In this document: positions 47,392 through 57,981 of the stretch, piece after piece
How positions within the stretch are numbered: position 1 is the first letter of the stretch
Layout of the letters: every line of letters starts with the position of its first letter
Position numbers and translations under genes: made by a program
Notes under the pieces: model-generated
Told to the model about the DNA's origin: nothing
What the model saw: the letters and a program-made list of their open reading frames with translations, nothing else
The model's database searches: none
From: Enterobacter quasihormaechei
GTDB lineage: Bacteria; Pseudomonadota; Gammaproteobacteria; Enterobacterales; Enterobacteriaceae
Reading direction: 5' to 3'
Length of the DNA stretch: 64,000 nucleotides
Assembly (NCBI RefSeq): GCF_004331385.1
Contig: NZ_SJON01000018.1
Span: forward strand, 1 to 64,000

Positions 47392-48605
47392 ACATTCTGC
47401 AATTTAACGTGCGCCTCGCAGAGGGCGGGGCGGCAGGCGTAGCGCTGGATCTGCACCAGCGTGCGCTGCAAAAAGGACTCCAGTCGCGCTTCGTTTACGG
47501 TTACGGCAAGGGCGGCAAGAAAAGCGTCAGCCATGATAACTATCCGCAGGTGCTGAAGCAGACGCCGCGTCTGACCTCCATCGCCAATATTGCGCTGTTC
47601 CGCCTGTTTAACCGCGATCTGTTTGGCAACCTGAATAATCTTTACCGCACCGTCACCCGCACCAGCGGCCCGGTTGTGCTGCACTTCCATGTGCTGCACA
47701 GCTACTGGCTGAATCTGGATGAGGTGGTGGCGTTTTGCGGCAAGGTGAAGGCGCACAAGCCGGATACCCGGTTCGTCTGGACGCTGCACGACCACTGGAG
47801 CGTGACCGGACGCTGCGCGTTCACCGACGGATGCGAGGGCTGGAAAAACGCCTGCCAGAAATGCCCCACGCTCAGCAACTACCCGCCGGTGAAGGTGGAT
47901 CGCGCGCATCAGCTGGTTGAGGGCAAGCGTCAGCTGTTCCGCAATATGCTTTCGCTCGGCTGCACGTTTATCTCTCCAAGCCAGCACGTGGCGGATGCTT
48001 TTAACAGCCTTTACGGGGCAGGGCGCTGCAAGATCATCAACAACGGTATTGATGTGGCGACGGAAGAGATCCTGGCCGAACTGACGCCCGTGGCCGTTAC
48101 CGCCGGCAAGCCGAAAATTGCGGTCGTCGCCCATGATCTGCGCTACGACGGCAAAACCAACCAGCAGCTGGTGCGCGACATGATGGCGCTCGGCGACAAA
48201 ATTGAACTGCATACCTTTGGCAAATTCTCGCCGTTCGAAGGCGCTAACGTGGTGAATCACGGGTTTGAAACCGACAAGCGCAAGCTGATGAGCGCCCTTA
48301 ACGGCATGGACGCGCTGGTGTTCAGCTCCCGCGTGGACAACTACCCGCTGATCCTGTGCGAAGCGCTCTCCATTGGCGTGCCGGTGATTGCCACCCACAG
48401 CGACGCGGCGCGGGAAGTGCTGGAGAAATCGGGCGGTAAAACGTTCGCCGAGCAGGAGGTGCTGCCGCTGGTGCAGCTGTCGAAGGCCGATATTGCGCAG
48501 GCCGTTTTTGGCACGGACCTGGAATCGTTCCGCAACCGCAGCCGCAAGGCATACAGCGGACAACAGATGCTGGAGGAGTATGTCTCGTTCTATCAGAATC
48601 TGTAG
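47388..48605 (+). CDS. wcaC: Colanic acid glycosyltransferase WcaC
   Basis: A 405-residue GT-B fold, family 4 glycosyltransferase. The N-terminal domain begins ILQFNVRLAEGGAAGVALDL, with a Cys-rich TGRCAFTDGCEGWKNACQKCP segment typical of the WcaC group. The C-terminal donor-binding domain has the E-x7-E-like ALVFSSRVDNYPLILCEALSIGVPVIATH motif. It adds a sugar to the growing repeat unit. The last 26 bases overlap wcaD. Confidence 0.94.
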   Translation: MNILQFNVRLAEGGAAGVALDLHQRALQKGLQSRFVYGYGKGGKKSVSHDNYPQVLKQTPRLTSIANIALFRLFNRDLFGNLNNLYRTVTRTSGPVVLHFHVLHSYWLNLDEVVAFCGKVKAHKPDTRFVWTLHDHWSVTGRCAFTDGCEGWKNACQKCPTLSNYPPVKVDRAHQLVEGKRQLFRNMLSLGCTFISPSQHVADAFNSLYGAGRCKIINNGIDVATEEILAELTPVAVTAGKPKIAVVAHDLRYDGKTNQQLVRDMMALGDKIELHTFGKFSPFEGANVVNHGFETDKRKLMSALNGMDALVFSSRVDNYPLILCEALSIGVPVIATHSDAAREVLEKSGGKTFAEQEVLPLVQLSKADIAQAVFGTDLESFRNRSRKAYSGQQMLEEYVSFYQNL

Positions 48606-49800
48606 TTATCTGCTGCTGCCGCTGATCTACCTGCTGGTCAACGTTAAGATTGCCCAGCTCGGTGAAAGCTTCCCGATCACCATCGTCACCTTCCTGCCGG
48701 TTCTGCTGCTGCTGTACGTTGACAAGCTTAACCTCAAAAAGCTGATGATTGCGCTGGGGATCGGGTTTGGCCTGACAGCGTTTAACTACATCTTTGGTCA
48801 GTCGCTGGATGCCAGCAAATATGTCACCTCCACCATGCTGTTTGTTTATATCGTTATCATTATTGGCATGGTATGGAGTATTCGCTTTAAAACTATTTCT
48901 CCGCACAATTATCGGAAAATCCTCAGGTTCTTTTATATTGCCGTTGGGCTGATTGTTATGCTTGCGGCAATGGAGATGGCGCAAATTATTCTCACGGGCG
49001 GCAGTAGCCTGATGGAAATAATTTCGAAATATCTTATATACAGTAACAGCTATGTACTGAACTTCATTAAGTTTGGTGGCAAGCGTACTACCGCGCTCTA
49101 TTTTGAACCGGCGTTTTTTGCTCTGGCATTAATCTCAATTTGGCTCAGCATCAAACAGTTCGGTATCAAAACCCCCAAGACCGATGCTATGATTCTTGCA
49201 GGAATCGTTCTGTCTGGGTCGTTCTCAGGGGTAATGACGTTTATCCTGTTTTACCTGCTTGAATGGGCGTTCCAGTACCTGAACAAAGAGGCGATTAAGA
49301 AAAAACTGCCGCTGGCGATAATCTCTCTGACGGTATTTTTAGTGGGCGTCATATTCGCGTTTCCGTACATTTCAGAACGTCTGGGTGATTTGGGAACGGA
49401 AGGTTCGTCGTCCTATTATCGCATCGTGGGTCCACTGGTGATGGTGGGTTATTCCTTAACCCATATTGATGGCGTAGTAAGATTCGGCTCACTTTACGAA
49501 TATGTTGCATCATTCGGAATCTTTAACGGTGCGGACGTCGGAAAAACCATAGACAATGGTCTGTATCTGTTAATTATTTATTTTTCCTGGTTCGCCGTAC
49601 TATTGACACTGTGGTATCTGTTTAAAGTTTTCAAAATGATGATTAACGCGTTTGGTGATAACCAGAACTTTCGCGTGCAACTTTATCTGTTCACACCGGT
49701 GTCGCTGTTTTTTACCGGGTCAATATTTAGCCCGGAATATGCTTTCTTAATTGTCTGTCCGTTTATTTTGCGCAAAGCGCTCAATATTACGCGCGTATGA
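48580..49800 (+). CDS. wcaD: Colanic acid polymerase WcaD
   Basis: A 406-residue Wzy-type polymerase with about 10-11 membrane segments and a long periplasmic loop near the centre-right (SERLGDLGTEGSSSYYRIVGP). It joins lipid-linked repeat units at the periplasmic face. The start at 48580 gives SRSIRICSYLLLPLIYLLVN, matching E. coli WcaD, with GGAGGAG just upstream inside wcaC; the longer frame beginning at 48388 is a shadow of wcaC. From about 48870 on the gene is more AT-rich than its neighbours, a common property of polymerase genes. Confidence 0.93.
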   Translation: MSRSIRICSYLLLPLIYLLVNVKIAQLGESFPITIVTFLPVLLLLYVDKLNLKKLMIALGIGFGLTAFNYIFGQSLDASKYVTSTMLFVYIVIIIGMVWSIRFKTISPHNYRKILRFFYIAVGLIVMLAAMEMAQIILTGGSSLMEIISKYLIYSNSYVLNFIKFGGKRTTALYFEPAFFALALISIWLSIKQFGIKTPKTDAMILAGIVLSGSFSGVMTFILFYLLEWAFQYLNKEAIKKKLPLAIISLTVFLVGVIFAFPYISERLGDLGTEGSSSYYRIVGPLVMVGYSLTHIDGVVRFGSLYEYVASFGIFNGADVGKTIDNGLYLLIIYFSWFAVLLTLWYLFKVFKMMINAFGDNQNFRVQLYLFTPVSLFFTGSIFSPEYAFLIVCPFILRKALNITRV

Positions 49801-49816
49801 CGAAATGAGGTGATTT

Positions 49817-50563
49817 ATGTTTCTTAGCGTCATTACTGTCGCCTTTCGTAACTACGAAGGGGTGGTAAAAACCTGGCGCTCGCTGCGCAACCTGGCGCGC
49901 GATCCGAGCCTCACGTTTGAGTGGATCGTGGTCGATGGCGGCTCGAACGACGGCACGGCGGAGTTTCTGGAAAAACTCAACGGCGAGTTCAACTTACGTT
50001 ACATCAGCGAGAAAGATAAAGGCATTTACGATGCGATGAATAAAGGCATCAGCATGGCGCAGGGGCGCTACGCCATTTTCCTTAATTCCGGCGACGTGTT
50101 CCATGAGGATGTGGCGCTGTTTGCCCGCCAGCTGGCGCGCCAGAAAGAAGATGCGATGTTTATCGGCGATGCGCTGCTTGATTTCGGTGAAGGGAAAAAA
50201 GTGCTGCGCGGCGCGAAGCCAGGCTGGTATATCTACCACAGCCTGCCGGCCAGCCATCAGGCTATTTTCTTCCCGATGAGCGGCCTGAAAAAACAGCCTT
50301 ACGATTTGCGCTATAAAGTGTCATCAGATTATGCCCTGGCCGCCAGCCTGTACAAATCCGGCTACCCGTTCCGTCGAATTAAAGGACTGGTATCTGAATT
50401 TTCAATGGGCGGCGTGTCAACTTCAAATAATCTGGAATTGTGTCAGGATGCCAAAAACGTGCAGCGTAAAATATTACGCGTGCCGGGGTTCTGGGCGGAA
50501 TTATCTTATTTCTTACGTCTGAAAACGACGGGTAAAGCGAAAGCCTTATATAACAAAGCCTGA
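49817..50563 (+). CDS. wcaE: Colanic acid glycosyltransferase WcaE
   Basis: A 248-residue family 2 glycosyltransferase, GT-A fold. It has [29 protein letters not shown] with the DGGS nucleotide-sugar motif, [16 protein letters not shown] and FLNSGDVF. It adds one sugar of the repeat in the cytoplasm. It begins 16 nt after wcaD behind GAGGTG, and is followed 16 nt later by wcaF. The last 150 bases are AT-richer than the start. Confidence 0.94.
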   Translation: MFLSVITVAFRNYEGVVKTWRSLRNLARDPSLTFEWIVVDGGSNDGTAEFLEKLNGEFNLRYISEKDKGIYDAMNKGISMAQGRYAIFLNSGDVFHEDVALFARQLARQKEDAMFIGDALLDFGEGKKVLRGAKPGWYIYHSLPASHQAIFFPMSGLKKQPYDLRYKVSSDYALAASLYKSGYPFRRIKGLVSEFSMGGVSTSNNLELCQDAKNVQRKILRVPGFWAELSYFLRLKTTGKAKALYNKA

Positions 50564-50579
50564 GATATAAGGAAACGTA

Positions 50580-51134
50580 ATGCAGGAATTAAATGGATTC
50601 TCCGTGCCGAAAGGTTTTCGGGGCGGGAGCGGTATTAAGGTTCAACTGTGGTGGGCCGTTCAGGCAACGTTATTTGCCTGGTCCCCGCAAATACTGTACC
50701 GCTGGCGCGCATTTTTACTGCGCCTGTTTGGGGCAAAAATAGGAAAAAACGTAGTCATTCGTCCTTCGGTGAAAATTACTTATCCCTGGAAATTAACGCT
50801 TGGGGATTACGCCTGGGTAGGGGATGACGCAGTGTTATATACCCTTGGCGAGATTACGATTGGCGCAAATTCGGTGGTGTCACAGAAGTGTTATTTGTGC
50901 ACCGGCAGCCACGATTTTATGAGCCCGCATTTTGATATTACCGCTACGCCTATTGTAATCGGTGAAAAATGCTGGCTGGCAACGGATGTTTTTGTTGCAC
51001 CCGGTGTTTCTGTTGGCGATGGCACGGTAGTCGGTGCCCGCAGCAGCGTTTTTAAATCGCTACCGGCAAATAAAGTTTGCCGTGGCAACCCCGCAGTGGT
51101 GATACGCGAACGCGTTGAAACTGAAAAACTTTGA
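50580..51134 (+). CDS. wcaF: Colanic acid O-acetyltransferase WcaF
   Basis: A 184-residue hexapeptide-repeat acetyltransferase of the maltose/galactoside acetyltransferase group. A membrane-facing N-terminal part (QLWWAVQATLFAWSPQILYRWRAFLLRLFGA) precedes the beta-helix (IGKNVVIRPSVKITYPWKLTLGD, VFVAPGVSVGDGTVVGARS). The catalytic His is in CTGSHDFMSPHF. It is thought to acetylate a fucose of the repeat. It is followed 21 nt later by gmd, which has AGAGGAA upstream. Confidence 0.93.
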   Translation: MQELNGFSVPKGFRGGSGIKVQLWWAVQATLFAWSPQILYRWRAFLLRLFGAKIGKNVVIRPSVKITYPWKLTLGDYAWVGDDAVLYTLGEITIGANSVVSQKCYLCTGSHDFMSPHFDITATPIVIGEKCWLATDVFVAPGVSVGDGTVVGARSSVFKSLPANKVCRGNPAVVIRERVETEKL

Positions 51135-51155
51135 TAAGTACAGAGGAATATAAAC

Positions 51156-52277
51156 ATGTCTAAAGTCGCTCTCATCACCGGCGTTACCGGACAAGATGGT
51201 TCTTACCTGGCAGAATTGCTGCTGGAAAAAGGGTATGAAGTTCACGGTATTAAGCGTCGTGCCTCTTCATTCAACACCGAGCGTGTCGATCACATTTACC
51301 AGGATCCGCATGCGGCAAACCCGAAATTCCATCTGCACTACGGCGACCTGACCGATACCTCCAACCTGACCCGCATCCTGCAAGAAGTGCAGCCGGATGA
51401 AGTGTACAACCTGGGGGCGATGAGCCACGTTGCGGTTTCTTTCGAGTCCCCGGAATACACCGCCGACGTGGATGCGATGGGTACGCTGCGTCTGCTGGAA
51501 GCGATTCGCTTCCTCGGTCTTGAGAAGAAAACCCGCTTCTACCAGGCATCCACTTCCGAGCTGTACGGCCTGGTGCAGGAAATCCCGCAGAAAGAGACCA
51601 CGCCGTTCTACCCGCGTTCCCCGTACGCTGTGGCGAAACTGTACGCTTACTGGATCACCGTGAACTACCGTGAATCCTACGGCATGTACGCCTGTAACGG
51701 CATTCTGTTTAACCACGAATCTCCGCGTCGCGGCGAAACCTTCGTGACCCGCAAAATCACCCGCGCAATCGCCAACATCGCTCAGGGCCTGGAGTCTTGC
51801 CTGCACCTCGGCAACATGGATTCCCTGCGTGACTGGGGCCATGCGAAAGACTACGTGAAAATGCAGTGGATGATGTTGCAGCAGGAGCAGCCAGAAGACT
51901 TCGTGATTGCGACCGGCGTGCAGTACTCCGTACGTCAGTTCGTTGAGATGGCTGCGGCACAGCTGGGCATCAAGCTGCGCTTCGAAGGCACCGGCGTGGA
52001 AGAGAAGGGCATCGTTGTTTCCGTGACCGGCCACGACGCACCGGGCGTGAAGCCAGGCGACGTGATTGTCCAGGTTGATCCGCGCTACTTCCGTCCTGCT
52101 GAAGTGGAAACCCTGCTGGGCGACCCAACCAAAGCGCACGAGAAGCTGGGCTGGAAACCAGAAACCACCCTGCAAGAAATGGTATCCGAGATGGTGGCCA
52201 AAGATCTTGAAGCAGCGAAAAAACACTCCCTGCTCAAGTCTCATGGCTACGAGGTTGCCATCGCGCTGGAGTCCTGA
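51156..52277 (+). CDS. gmd: GDP-mannose 4,6-dehydratase
   Basis: A 373-residue extended SDR enzyme making GDP-4-keto-6-deoxymannose from GDP-mannose, the first step to GDP-L-fucose. It has the NADP-binding [15 protein letters not shown], the catalytic TSELYG and [15 protein letters not shown] (Tyr-x3-Lys), and [15 protein letters not shown] for substrate binding. The length equals E. coli Gmd. Codon usage looks more optimised than in neighbouring transferases, suggesting higher expression. fcl follows after 2 nt. Confidence 0.97.
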   Translation: MSKVALITGVTGQDGSYLAELLLEKGYEVHGIKRRASSFNTERVDHIYQDPHAANPKFHLHYGDLTDTSNLTRILQEVQPDEVYNLGAMSHVAVSFESPEYTADVDAMGTLRLLEAIRFLGLEKKTRFYQASTSELYGLVQEIPQKETTPFYPRSPYAVAKLYAYWITVNYRESYGMYACNGILFNHESPRRGETFVTRKITRAIANIAQGLESCLHLGNMDSLRDWGHAKDYVKMQWMMLQQEQPEDFVIATGVQYSVRQFVEMAAAQLGIKLRFEGTGVEEKGIVVSVTGHDAPGVKPGDVIVQVDPRYFRPAEVETLLGDPTKAHEKLGWKPETTLQEMVSEMVAKDLEAAKKHSLLKSHGYEVAIALES

Positions 52278-52279
52278 GA

Positions 52280-53245
52280 ATGACAAAACAACGTATTTTT
52301 GTCGCCGGTCATCGCGGAATGGTGGGTTCCGCGATTGTTCGCCAGCTGGAACAGCGCGGCGACGTCGAGGTGATTGTTCGCACGCGCGACGAGCTGAACC
52401 TGCTTGACAGCAAAGCGGTGGAGGATTTCTTCGCCAGCGAACGTATCGACCAGGTGTATCTGGCGGCGGCGAAGGTGGGCGGCATTGTCGCTAACAACAC
52501 CTACCCGGCAGATTTCATCTACGAGAACATGATGATTGAGAGCAACATCATTCACGCGGCGCATCTGCACAACGTGAACAAGCTGCTGTTCCTCGGTTCA
52601 TCCTGTATCTACCCGAAGATGGCGAAGCAGCCGATTGCCGAAAGCGAACTGTTGCAGGGCACGCTGGAAGCCACTAACGAGCCGTATGCGATTGCCAAAA
52701 TTGCCGGGATCAAGCTGTGTGAATCCTACAACCGTCAGTATAACCGCGACTATCGCTCGGTGATGCCGACCAACCTGTACGGACCGCACGATAACTTCCA
52801 CCCGAGCAATTCCCACGTGATCCCGGCGCTGCTGCGTCGCTTCCACGAGGCGACTGCCGAAAACGCCCCGGACGTGGTGGTGTGGGGCAGCGGGACGCCA
52901 ATGCGCGAGTTCCTGCACGTGGACGACATGGCGGCTGCCAGCATTCACGTGATGGAGCTGGATCGCGAGGTGTGGCAGGAAAACACCGAGCCGATGCTGT
53001 CGCACATTAACGTCGGGACCGGCGTGGACTGCACCATTCGCGAGCTGGCGCAGACCATCGCGCAGGTGGTGGGCTACAAGGGCCGCGTGGTGTTTGACGC
53101 GACCAAACCGGACGGCACGCCGCGCAAGCTGCTGGACGTGACCCGTCTGCATCAGCTGGGCTGGTATCACGAGGTCTCACTGGAGCAGGGGCTGGCCAGC
53201 ACCTACCAGTGGTTCCTGGAAAACCAGCACCGCTTCCGGGGGTAA
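52280..53245 (+). CDS. fcl: GDP-L-fucose synthase
   Basis: A 321-residue SDR epimerase/reductase (WcaG) converting GDP-4-keto-6-deoxymannose to GDP-L-fucose with NADPH. Visible motifs are [26 protein letters not shown] with the catalytic Ser/Cys, and [10 protein letters not shown] with the Tyr-x3-Lys pair. The length equals E. coli Fcl. The stop overlaps the gmm start (TAATG). It acts directly after Gmd. Confidence 0.97.
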   Translation: MTKQRIFVAGHRGMVGSAIVRQLEQRGDVEVIVRTRDELNLLDSKAVEDFFASERIDQVYLAAAKVGGIVANNTYPADFIYENMMIESNIIHAAHLHNVNKLLFLGSSCIYPKMAKQPIAESELLQGTLEATNEPYAIAKIAGIKLCESYNRQYNRDYRSVMPTNLYGPHDNFHPSNSHVIPALLRRFHEATAENAPDVVVWGSGTPMREFLHVDDMAAASIHVMELDREVWQENTEPMLSHINVGTGVDCTIRELAQTIAQVVGYKGRVVFDATKPDGTPRKLLDVTRLHQLGWYHEVSLEQGLASTYQWFLENQHRFRG

Positions 53246-53727
53246 TGATGTTTTTAAGTCAGGAAGATTTTGCCACGGTGGTGCGTTCCACTCCGCTCAT
53301 CTCAATTGATTTGATCGTGGAGAACGAACGCGGCGAGTTCTTGCTGGGGAAACGAACCAATCGTCCTGCACAGGGCTTCTGGTTCGTGCCCGGCGGGCGC
53401 GTGCAGAAGGATGAGACGCTGGCAAATGCCTTCGGGCGTCTCACTCTGGCGGAACTGGGCCTGCAACTGCCGATGGCAGCGGGCCAGTTTTACGGGGTCT
53501 GGCAGCACTTCTATGACGACAACTTTTCAGGCACCGGCTTCACCACGCACTACATCGTGCTGGGGTTCCGCCTGAAGGTGAGTGAGGCAGACCTGCGTCT
53601 GCCTGATTCTCAGCATGACGATTACCGCTGGTTAACGCCAGAGGCGCTGCTGGCAAGCGACAACGTCCATGACAACAGTCGGGCGTACTTCCTCGCGGAA
53701 CGTCAGGCCGAGGTGCCAGGCCTATGA
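53245..53727 (+). CDS. gmm: GDP-mannose mannosyl hydrolase (Nudix)
   Basis: A 160-residue divergent Nudix enzyme (WcaH) that hydrolyses GDP-mannose or GDP-glucose to GDP and sugar. The Nudix box is the modified [22 protein letters not shown], lacking the usual second Glu pattern as in E. coli Gmm. The N-terminal [19 protein letters not shown] is diagnostic. It starts at 53245 (TAATG with fcl; a second ATG at 53248 is possible), while the frame's earlier ATG at 53209 lies inside fcl. It overlaps wcaI by 4 nt. Confidence 0.95.
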   Translation: MMFLSQEDFATVVRSTPLISIDLIVENERGEFLLGKRTNRPAQGFWFVPGGRVQKDETLANAFGRLTLAELGLQLPMAAGQFYGVWQHFYDDNFSGTGFTTHYIVLGFRLKVSEADLRLPDSQHDDYRWLTPEALLASDNVHDNSRAYFLAERQAEVPGL

Positions 53728-54947
53728 AAATCCTCGTCTACGGAATTAACTACTCGCCGGAATTAACCGGTATCGGGAAATACACCGGCGAGATGGTCGA
53801 GTGGATGGCGAGCCAGGGACATGACGTGCGGGTGATTACCGCCCCGCCGTACTACCCGGAGTGGAAGGTAGGCGAACGCTATTCCAGCTGGCGCTATCGC
53901 CGCGAAGAGGGGGCCGCGACCGTCTGGCGCTGCCCGCTCTACGTGCCGAAACAGCCCTCGACGCTGAAACGTTTAATTCATCTGGGCAGCTTTGCCCTGA
54001 GCAGTTTCTTCCCGCTGATGGCGCAGCGTCGCTGGAAGCCGGATCGCATCATCGGCGTGGTGCCGACGCTGTTCTGCACGCCGGGCATGCGCCTGCTGGG
54101 AAAACTCTCCGGCGCGCGCACCCTGCTGCACATTCAGGATTATGAAGTGGACGCCATGCTCGGTCTGGGGATGGCCGGGAAAGGCAAGGGCGGCAAGGTG
54201 GCGAAGCTCGCTAGCGCCTTTGAGCGCAGCGGCCTGCACAACGTGGATTATGTTTCGACCATCTCGCGCTCGATGATGAACAAGGCGCAAGAGAAGGGCG
54301 TCCCGGCGGAAAAGGTGATCTTCTTCCCGAACTGGTCCGAAGTGGCGCGCTTCCGCGATGTAACAGAACACGATGCGCAGGCGCTGCGCGCGAAGCTCGG
54401 CTTGCCTGCGGAACAAAAAATTATTCTTTACTCAGGCAACATCGGTGAAAAACAGGGGCTGGAGAGCGTGATTGACGCCGCGCTTCAGCTGAGCGAACAC
54501 CCGTGGATGTTTGTGATTGTCGGGCAGGGCGGCGGTAAGGCGCGGCTGGAGAAAATGGCCAGCGAGCGCGGACTGACCAACATCCGCTTCTTCCCGCTTC
54601 AGTCTTATGACGCGCTGCCCGCGCTGCTGAAAATGGCGGATTGCCATCTGGTGGTGCAAAAACGCGGCGCGGCGGATGCGGTGCTGCCGTCCAAGCTGAC
54701 CAATATTCTGGCAGTGGGCGGAAACGCGGTGATTACGGCAGAAGCCGGAACCGAATTAGGCCAGCTGTGCAACAGCTACCCGGGCATTGCCGTTTGCGTG
54801 GAGCCGGAATCGGTCCCTGCGCTGGTAACCGGAATTGAGCAGGCACTCGCCATGCCAAAAGAGAACACGGTGGCACGTGAATATGCCGAACGCACGCTCG
54901 AGAAAGAGAACGTGCTGAGCCAATTTATTGCAGATATACGGGGATAA
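53724..54947 (+). CDS. wcaI: Colanic acid glycosyltransferase WcaI
   Basis: A 407-residue GT-B fold, family 4 glycosyltransferase. The N-terminus [20 protein letters not shown] and [15 protein letters not shown] are characteristic of WcaI. The donor domain has [14 protein letters not shown] and [20 protein letters not shown]. It probably transfers fucose or another repeat sugar; the exact linkage cannot be read here. It is coupled to gmm by a 4-nt overlap and followed 3 nt later by cpsB. Confidence 0.94.
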   Translation: MKILVYGINYSPELTGIGKYTGEMVEWMASQGHDVRVITAPPYYPEWKVGERYSSWRYRREEGAATVWRCPLYVPKQPSTLKRLIHLGSFALSSFFPLMAQRRWKPDRIIGVVPTLFCTPGMRLLGKLSGARTLLHIQDYEVDAMLGLGMAGKGKGGKVAKLASAFERSGLHNVDYVSTISRSMMNKAQEKGVPAEKVIFFPNWSEVARFRDVTEHDAQALRAKLGLPAEQKIILYSGNIGEKQGLESVIDAALQLSEHPWMFVIVGQGGGKARLEKMASERGLTNIRFFPLQSYDALPALLKMADCHLVVQKRGAADAVLPSKLTNILAVGGNAVITAEAGTELGQLCNSYPGIAVCVEPESVPALVTGIEQALAMPKENTVAREYAERTLEKENVLSQFIADIRG

Positions 54948-54950
54948 ATC

Positions 54951-56387
54951 ATGAGTCAAACCACTTTGTATCCGGTCGTAATGGCGGGTGGATCCGGGAG
55001 CCGGTTGTGGCCACTGTCCCGCGTGCTTTATCCAAAACAATTTCTGTGCCTGAAGGGCGACCTCACCATGCTGCAAACGACGGTTAACCGTCTGCACGGC
55101 GTGGAGTGCGAAAGCCCGGTGGTGATCTGCAACGAACAGCACCGCTTTATCGTTGCCGAGCAGCTGCGCCAGCTGAACAAACTGACCGAAAATATCATTC
55201 TGGAGCCTGCCGGTCGTAACACCGCGCCCGCTATCGCCCTTGCGGCGCTGGCGGCGAAACGCAGCAGCCCGGACTGCGATCCGCTGATGCTGGTGCTGGC
55301 GGCTGACCACGTTATCCAGCAGGAAGACGCCTTCCGCGACGCGGTTCGGGCGGCCATTCCTTATGCAGAAGACGGCAAGCTGGTGACCTTCGGCATCGTG
55401 CCGGACCTGCCGGAAACCGGCTATGGCTACATTCGCCGCGGCAGCGTAACGCCGGGCGAGGGCGACAGCGTGGCCTTTGACGTGGCGCAGTTTGTCGAGA
55501 AACCTAATCTGGAAACCGCGCAGGCGTACGTGGCCAGCGGTGAATACTACTGGAACAGCGGCATGTTCCTGTTCCGCGCCGGGCGCTATCTGGAAGAACT
55601 GGAAAAATACCGTCCGGATATCTTAAGCGCCTGCGAAAAAGCGATGGCGGTGGTGGATCCGGACCTCGATTTTATCCGCGTGGATGAAGACGCCTTCCTC
55701 GCCTGTCCGGAAGAGTCCATCGACTATGCGGTGATGGAACGCACGGCAGATGCGGTAGTGGTGCCGATGGATGCGGGCTGGAGCGACGTCGGCTCCTGGT
55801 CATCACTGTGGGAGATCAGCGCGCATACCCCGGAGGGTAACGTCCATCACGGTGATGTTATCAGCCACAAAACGGAAAACAGCTACGTTTACGCCGAGTC
55901 TGGCCTCGTCACCACGGTCGGGGTGAAAGATTTGGTCGTGGTGCAGACCAAAGACGCGGTGCTGATTGCCGACCGTAACGCCGTGCAGGACGTGAAAAAA
56001 GTGGTGGAGCAGATCAAGGCCGACGGCCGTCACGAGCACCATATCCATCGGGAAGTCTACCGTCCGTGGGGGAAATATGACTCCATCGACGCGGGCGAAC
56101 GTTACCAGGTGAAGCGCATTACCGTGAAGCCGGGTGAGGGCCTGTCGGTGCAGATGCATCATCATCGCGCCGAACACTGGGTCGTGGTGGCGGGTACCGC
56201 CAAAGTGACCATCGACGGTGAGGTGAAGCTGCTCGGCGAAAACGAGTCCATTTATATTCCGCTGGGGGCAACGCACTGCCTGGAAAACCCGGGGAAAATT
56301 CCGCTCGACTTAATTGAGGTGCGCTCCGGCTCCTATCTGGAGGAGGACGACATCATCCGCTTCCAGGATCGCTACGGGCGCGTGTAG
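54951..56387 (+). CDS. cpsB: Mannose-1-phosphate guanylyltransferase
   Basis: A 478-residue type II bifunctional-family enzyme (ManC). The N-terminal nucleotidyltransferase has [20 protein letters not shown] and [14 protein letters not shown]; the C-terminal cupin (PMI-type) shows [20 protein letters not shown] and [17 protein letters not shown]. It makes GDP-mannose from mannose 1-phosphate and GTP for the Gmd/Fcl route. The length equals E. coli CpsB. A REP element separates it from cpsG. Confidence 0.96.
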   Translation: MSQTTLYPVVMAGGSGSRLWPLSRVLYPKQFLCLKGDLTMLQTTVNRLHGVECESPVVICNEQHRFIVAEQLRQLNKLTENIILEPAGRNTAPAIALAALAAKRSSPDCDPLMLVLAADHVIQQEDAFRDAVRAAIPYAEDGKLVTFGIVPDLPETGYGYIRRGSVTPGEGDSVAFDVAQFVEKPNLETAQAYVASGEYYWNSGMFLFRAGRYLEELEKYRPDILSACEKAMAVVDPDLDFIRVDEDAFLACPEESIDYAVMERTADAVVVPMDAGWSDVGSWSSLWEISAHTPEGNVHHGDVISHKTENSYVYAESGLVTTVGVKDLVVVQTKDAVLIADRNAVQDVKKVVEQIKADGRHEHHIHREVYRPWGKYDSIDAGERYQVKRITVKPGEGLSVQMHHHRAEHWVVVAGTAKVTIDGEVKLLGENESIYIPLGATHCLENPGKIPLDLIEVRSGSYLEEDDIIRFQDRYGRV

Positions 56388-56400
56388 CACTCCGCATCAT

Positions 56401-56426
56401 GCCCGGTGGCGCTGCGCTTACCGGGC
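56401..56426. repeat. REP element between cpsB and cpsG
   Basis: GCCCGGTGGCGCTGCGCTTACCGGGC in this position (described by its ends: GCCCGGT...ACCGGGC) is a single REP palindrome inside the operon, 14 bases past the cpsB stop. It may stabilise the upstream mRNA segment. Confidence 0.8.
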
Positions 56427-56496
56427 CTACGAATGACAAAAATAAATTTGGCCATTAATTGGTCAGGGCCAACTGTTGCCTGAAAAAGGGGTCATC

Positions 56497-57867
56497 ATGG
56501 AAAAATTAACCTGTTTTAAAGCCTACGACATTCGCGGCAAGCTGGGCGAAGAGCTGAATGAAGACATTGCGTGGCGCATCGGCCGCGCCTACGGCGAATA
56601 CCTGAAGCCACAAACTATCGTGCTGGGCGGCGACGTGCGTCTGACAAGCGAATCCCTGAAGCTGGCGCTGGCGAAAGGGCTACAGGACGCGGGCGTCGAC
56701 GTGCTGGATATCGGCCTTTCCGGAACCGAAGAGATCTATTTTGCCACCTTCCACCTCGGCGTGGACGGCGGTATCGAAGTGACGGCCAGCCATAACCCGA
56801 TGGACTACAACGGCATGAAGCTGGTGCGCAAGGGCGCGCGTCCTATCAGCGGCGACACCGGCCTGCGCGACGTGCAGCGTCTGGCCGAGGCCAACGACTT
56901 CCCGCCGGTGAATGAAGCCAGCCGCGGCAGCTATAAGCAGATCAACCTGCAAAAAGAGTACATCGACCACCTGCTGGGCTACATCAACGTGGCAAACCTC
57001 AAGCCGCTGAAGCTGGTGATCAACTCCGGCAACGGCGCGGCAGGCCCGGTTGTCGATGCACTTGAAGCCCGCTTCAAGGCGCTGAACGTGCCGGTAACGT
57101 TCGTCAAAGTGCACAACACGCCTGACGGCAACTTCCCGAACGGTATTCCTAACCCGCTGCTGCCGGAGTGCCGCGACGACACCCGCAACGCGGTGATCGA
57201 GCACGGTGCCGATATGGGTATCGCCTTTGACGGCGACTTCGACCGCTGCTTCCTGTTCGACGAAAAAGGGCAGTTTATCGAAGGCTACTACATCGTTGGC
57301 CTGCTGGCGGAAGCGTTCCTTGAGAAAAACCCGGGCGCGAAGATCATTCACGATCCGCGTCTTTCCTGGAACACCGTTGACGTGGTGAAGGCCGCGGGCG
57401 GCGAGCCGGTGATGTCCAAAACCGGTCACGCGTTTATCAAAGAGCGCATGCGCGAGGAAGACGCCATCTACGGCGGCGAGATGAGCGCGCACCACTATTT
57501 CCGTGATTTTGCCTACTGCGACAGCGGGATGATCCCGTGGCTGCTGGTGACCGAACTGCTGTGCCTGAAAGGGCAGAGCCTGGGTGAGCTGGTGCGCGAC
57601 CGCATGGCGGCATTCCCGGCCAGCGGCGAGATCAACAGCAAGCTGGCACAGCCCGCCGAGGCCATCGCCCGCGTTGAACACCACTTTGCCCTTCACGCGC
57701 TGGAGATTGACCGTACCGACGGTATCAGCATGGCGTTCCCGCAGTGGCGCTTCAACCTGCGCTCCTCAAACACCGAGCCGGTGGTGCGCCTGAACGTGGA
57801 ATCCCGCGCTGACACGGCGCTGATGGAAGCCCGAACGAAGGACATTCTGGCGCTGTTGAATCAGTAA
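56497..57867 (+). CDS. cpsG: Phosphomannomutase
   Basis: A 456-residue alpha-D-phosphohexomutase (ManB) interconverting mannose 6-phosphate and mannose 1-phosphate. It has the phosphoserine loop [13 protein letters not shown], the metal-binding [11 protein letters not shown], the sugar-binding [13 protein letters not shown] and the phosphate-binding [14 protein letters not shown]. The start at 56497 gives [13 protein letters not shown] as in E. coli CpsG, with AAAAAGGGG upstream; the in-frame ATG at 56476 lacks support. The length equals E. coli CpsG. Confidence 0.96.
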   Translation: MEKLTCFKAYDIRGKLGEELNEDIAWRIGRAYGEYLKPQTIVLGGDVRLTSESLKLALAKGLQDAGVDVLDIGLSGTEEIYFATFHLGVDGGIEVTASHNPMDYNGMKLVRKGARPISGDTGLRDVQRLAEANDFPPVNEASRGSYKQINLQKEYIDHLLGYINVANLKPLKLVINSGNGAAGPVVDALEARFKALNVPVTFVKVHNTPDGNFPNGIPNPLLPECRDDTRNAVIEHGADMGIAFDGDFDRCFLFDEKGQFIEGYYIVGLLAEAFLEKNPGAKIIHDPRLSWNTVDVVKAAGGEPVMSKTGHAFIKERMREEDAIYGGEMSAHHYFRDFAYCDSGMIPWLLVTELLCLKGQSLGELVRDRMAAFPASGEINSKLAQPAEAIARVEHHFALHALEIDRTDGISMAFPQWRFNLRSSNTEPVVRLNVESRADTALMEARTKDILALLNQ

Positions 57868-57873
57868 AAACTG

Positions 57874-57955
57874 CCCCTCACCCCAGCCCTCTCCCCAAAG
57901 GGGAGAGGGTGTTTAAGTTCCCTCTCCCCTTTGGGGAGAGGGGTAGGGTGAGGGG
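57874..57955. repeat. Inverted pair of C-rich/G-rich elements before wcaJ
   Basis: Two copies of the element face each other: CCCCTCACCCCAGCC... with stem CTCTCCCC/GGGGAGAG (57874-57909), and the mirror ...GGGGTAGGGTGAGGGG (57920-57955). Each folds on itself and together they can form one long hairpin over 82 bases. They lie in the 114-base gap between cpsG and wcaJ, 26 bases before the wcaJ ATG. Confidence 0.8.
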
Positions 57956-57981
57956 AAAGGTTTAGAACTAAAGGAACAACG

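Noticed and set aside
47127..48563. 478-residue minus-strand frame across wcaB and wcaC
   Set aside because: Antisense shadow covering parts of two real genes.
19473..57955. CRISPR array or insertion-sequence ends
   Set aside because: The repeated elements are isolated palindromes with no regular spacers, no cas genes, no transposase and no target-site duplications.
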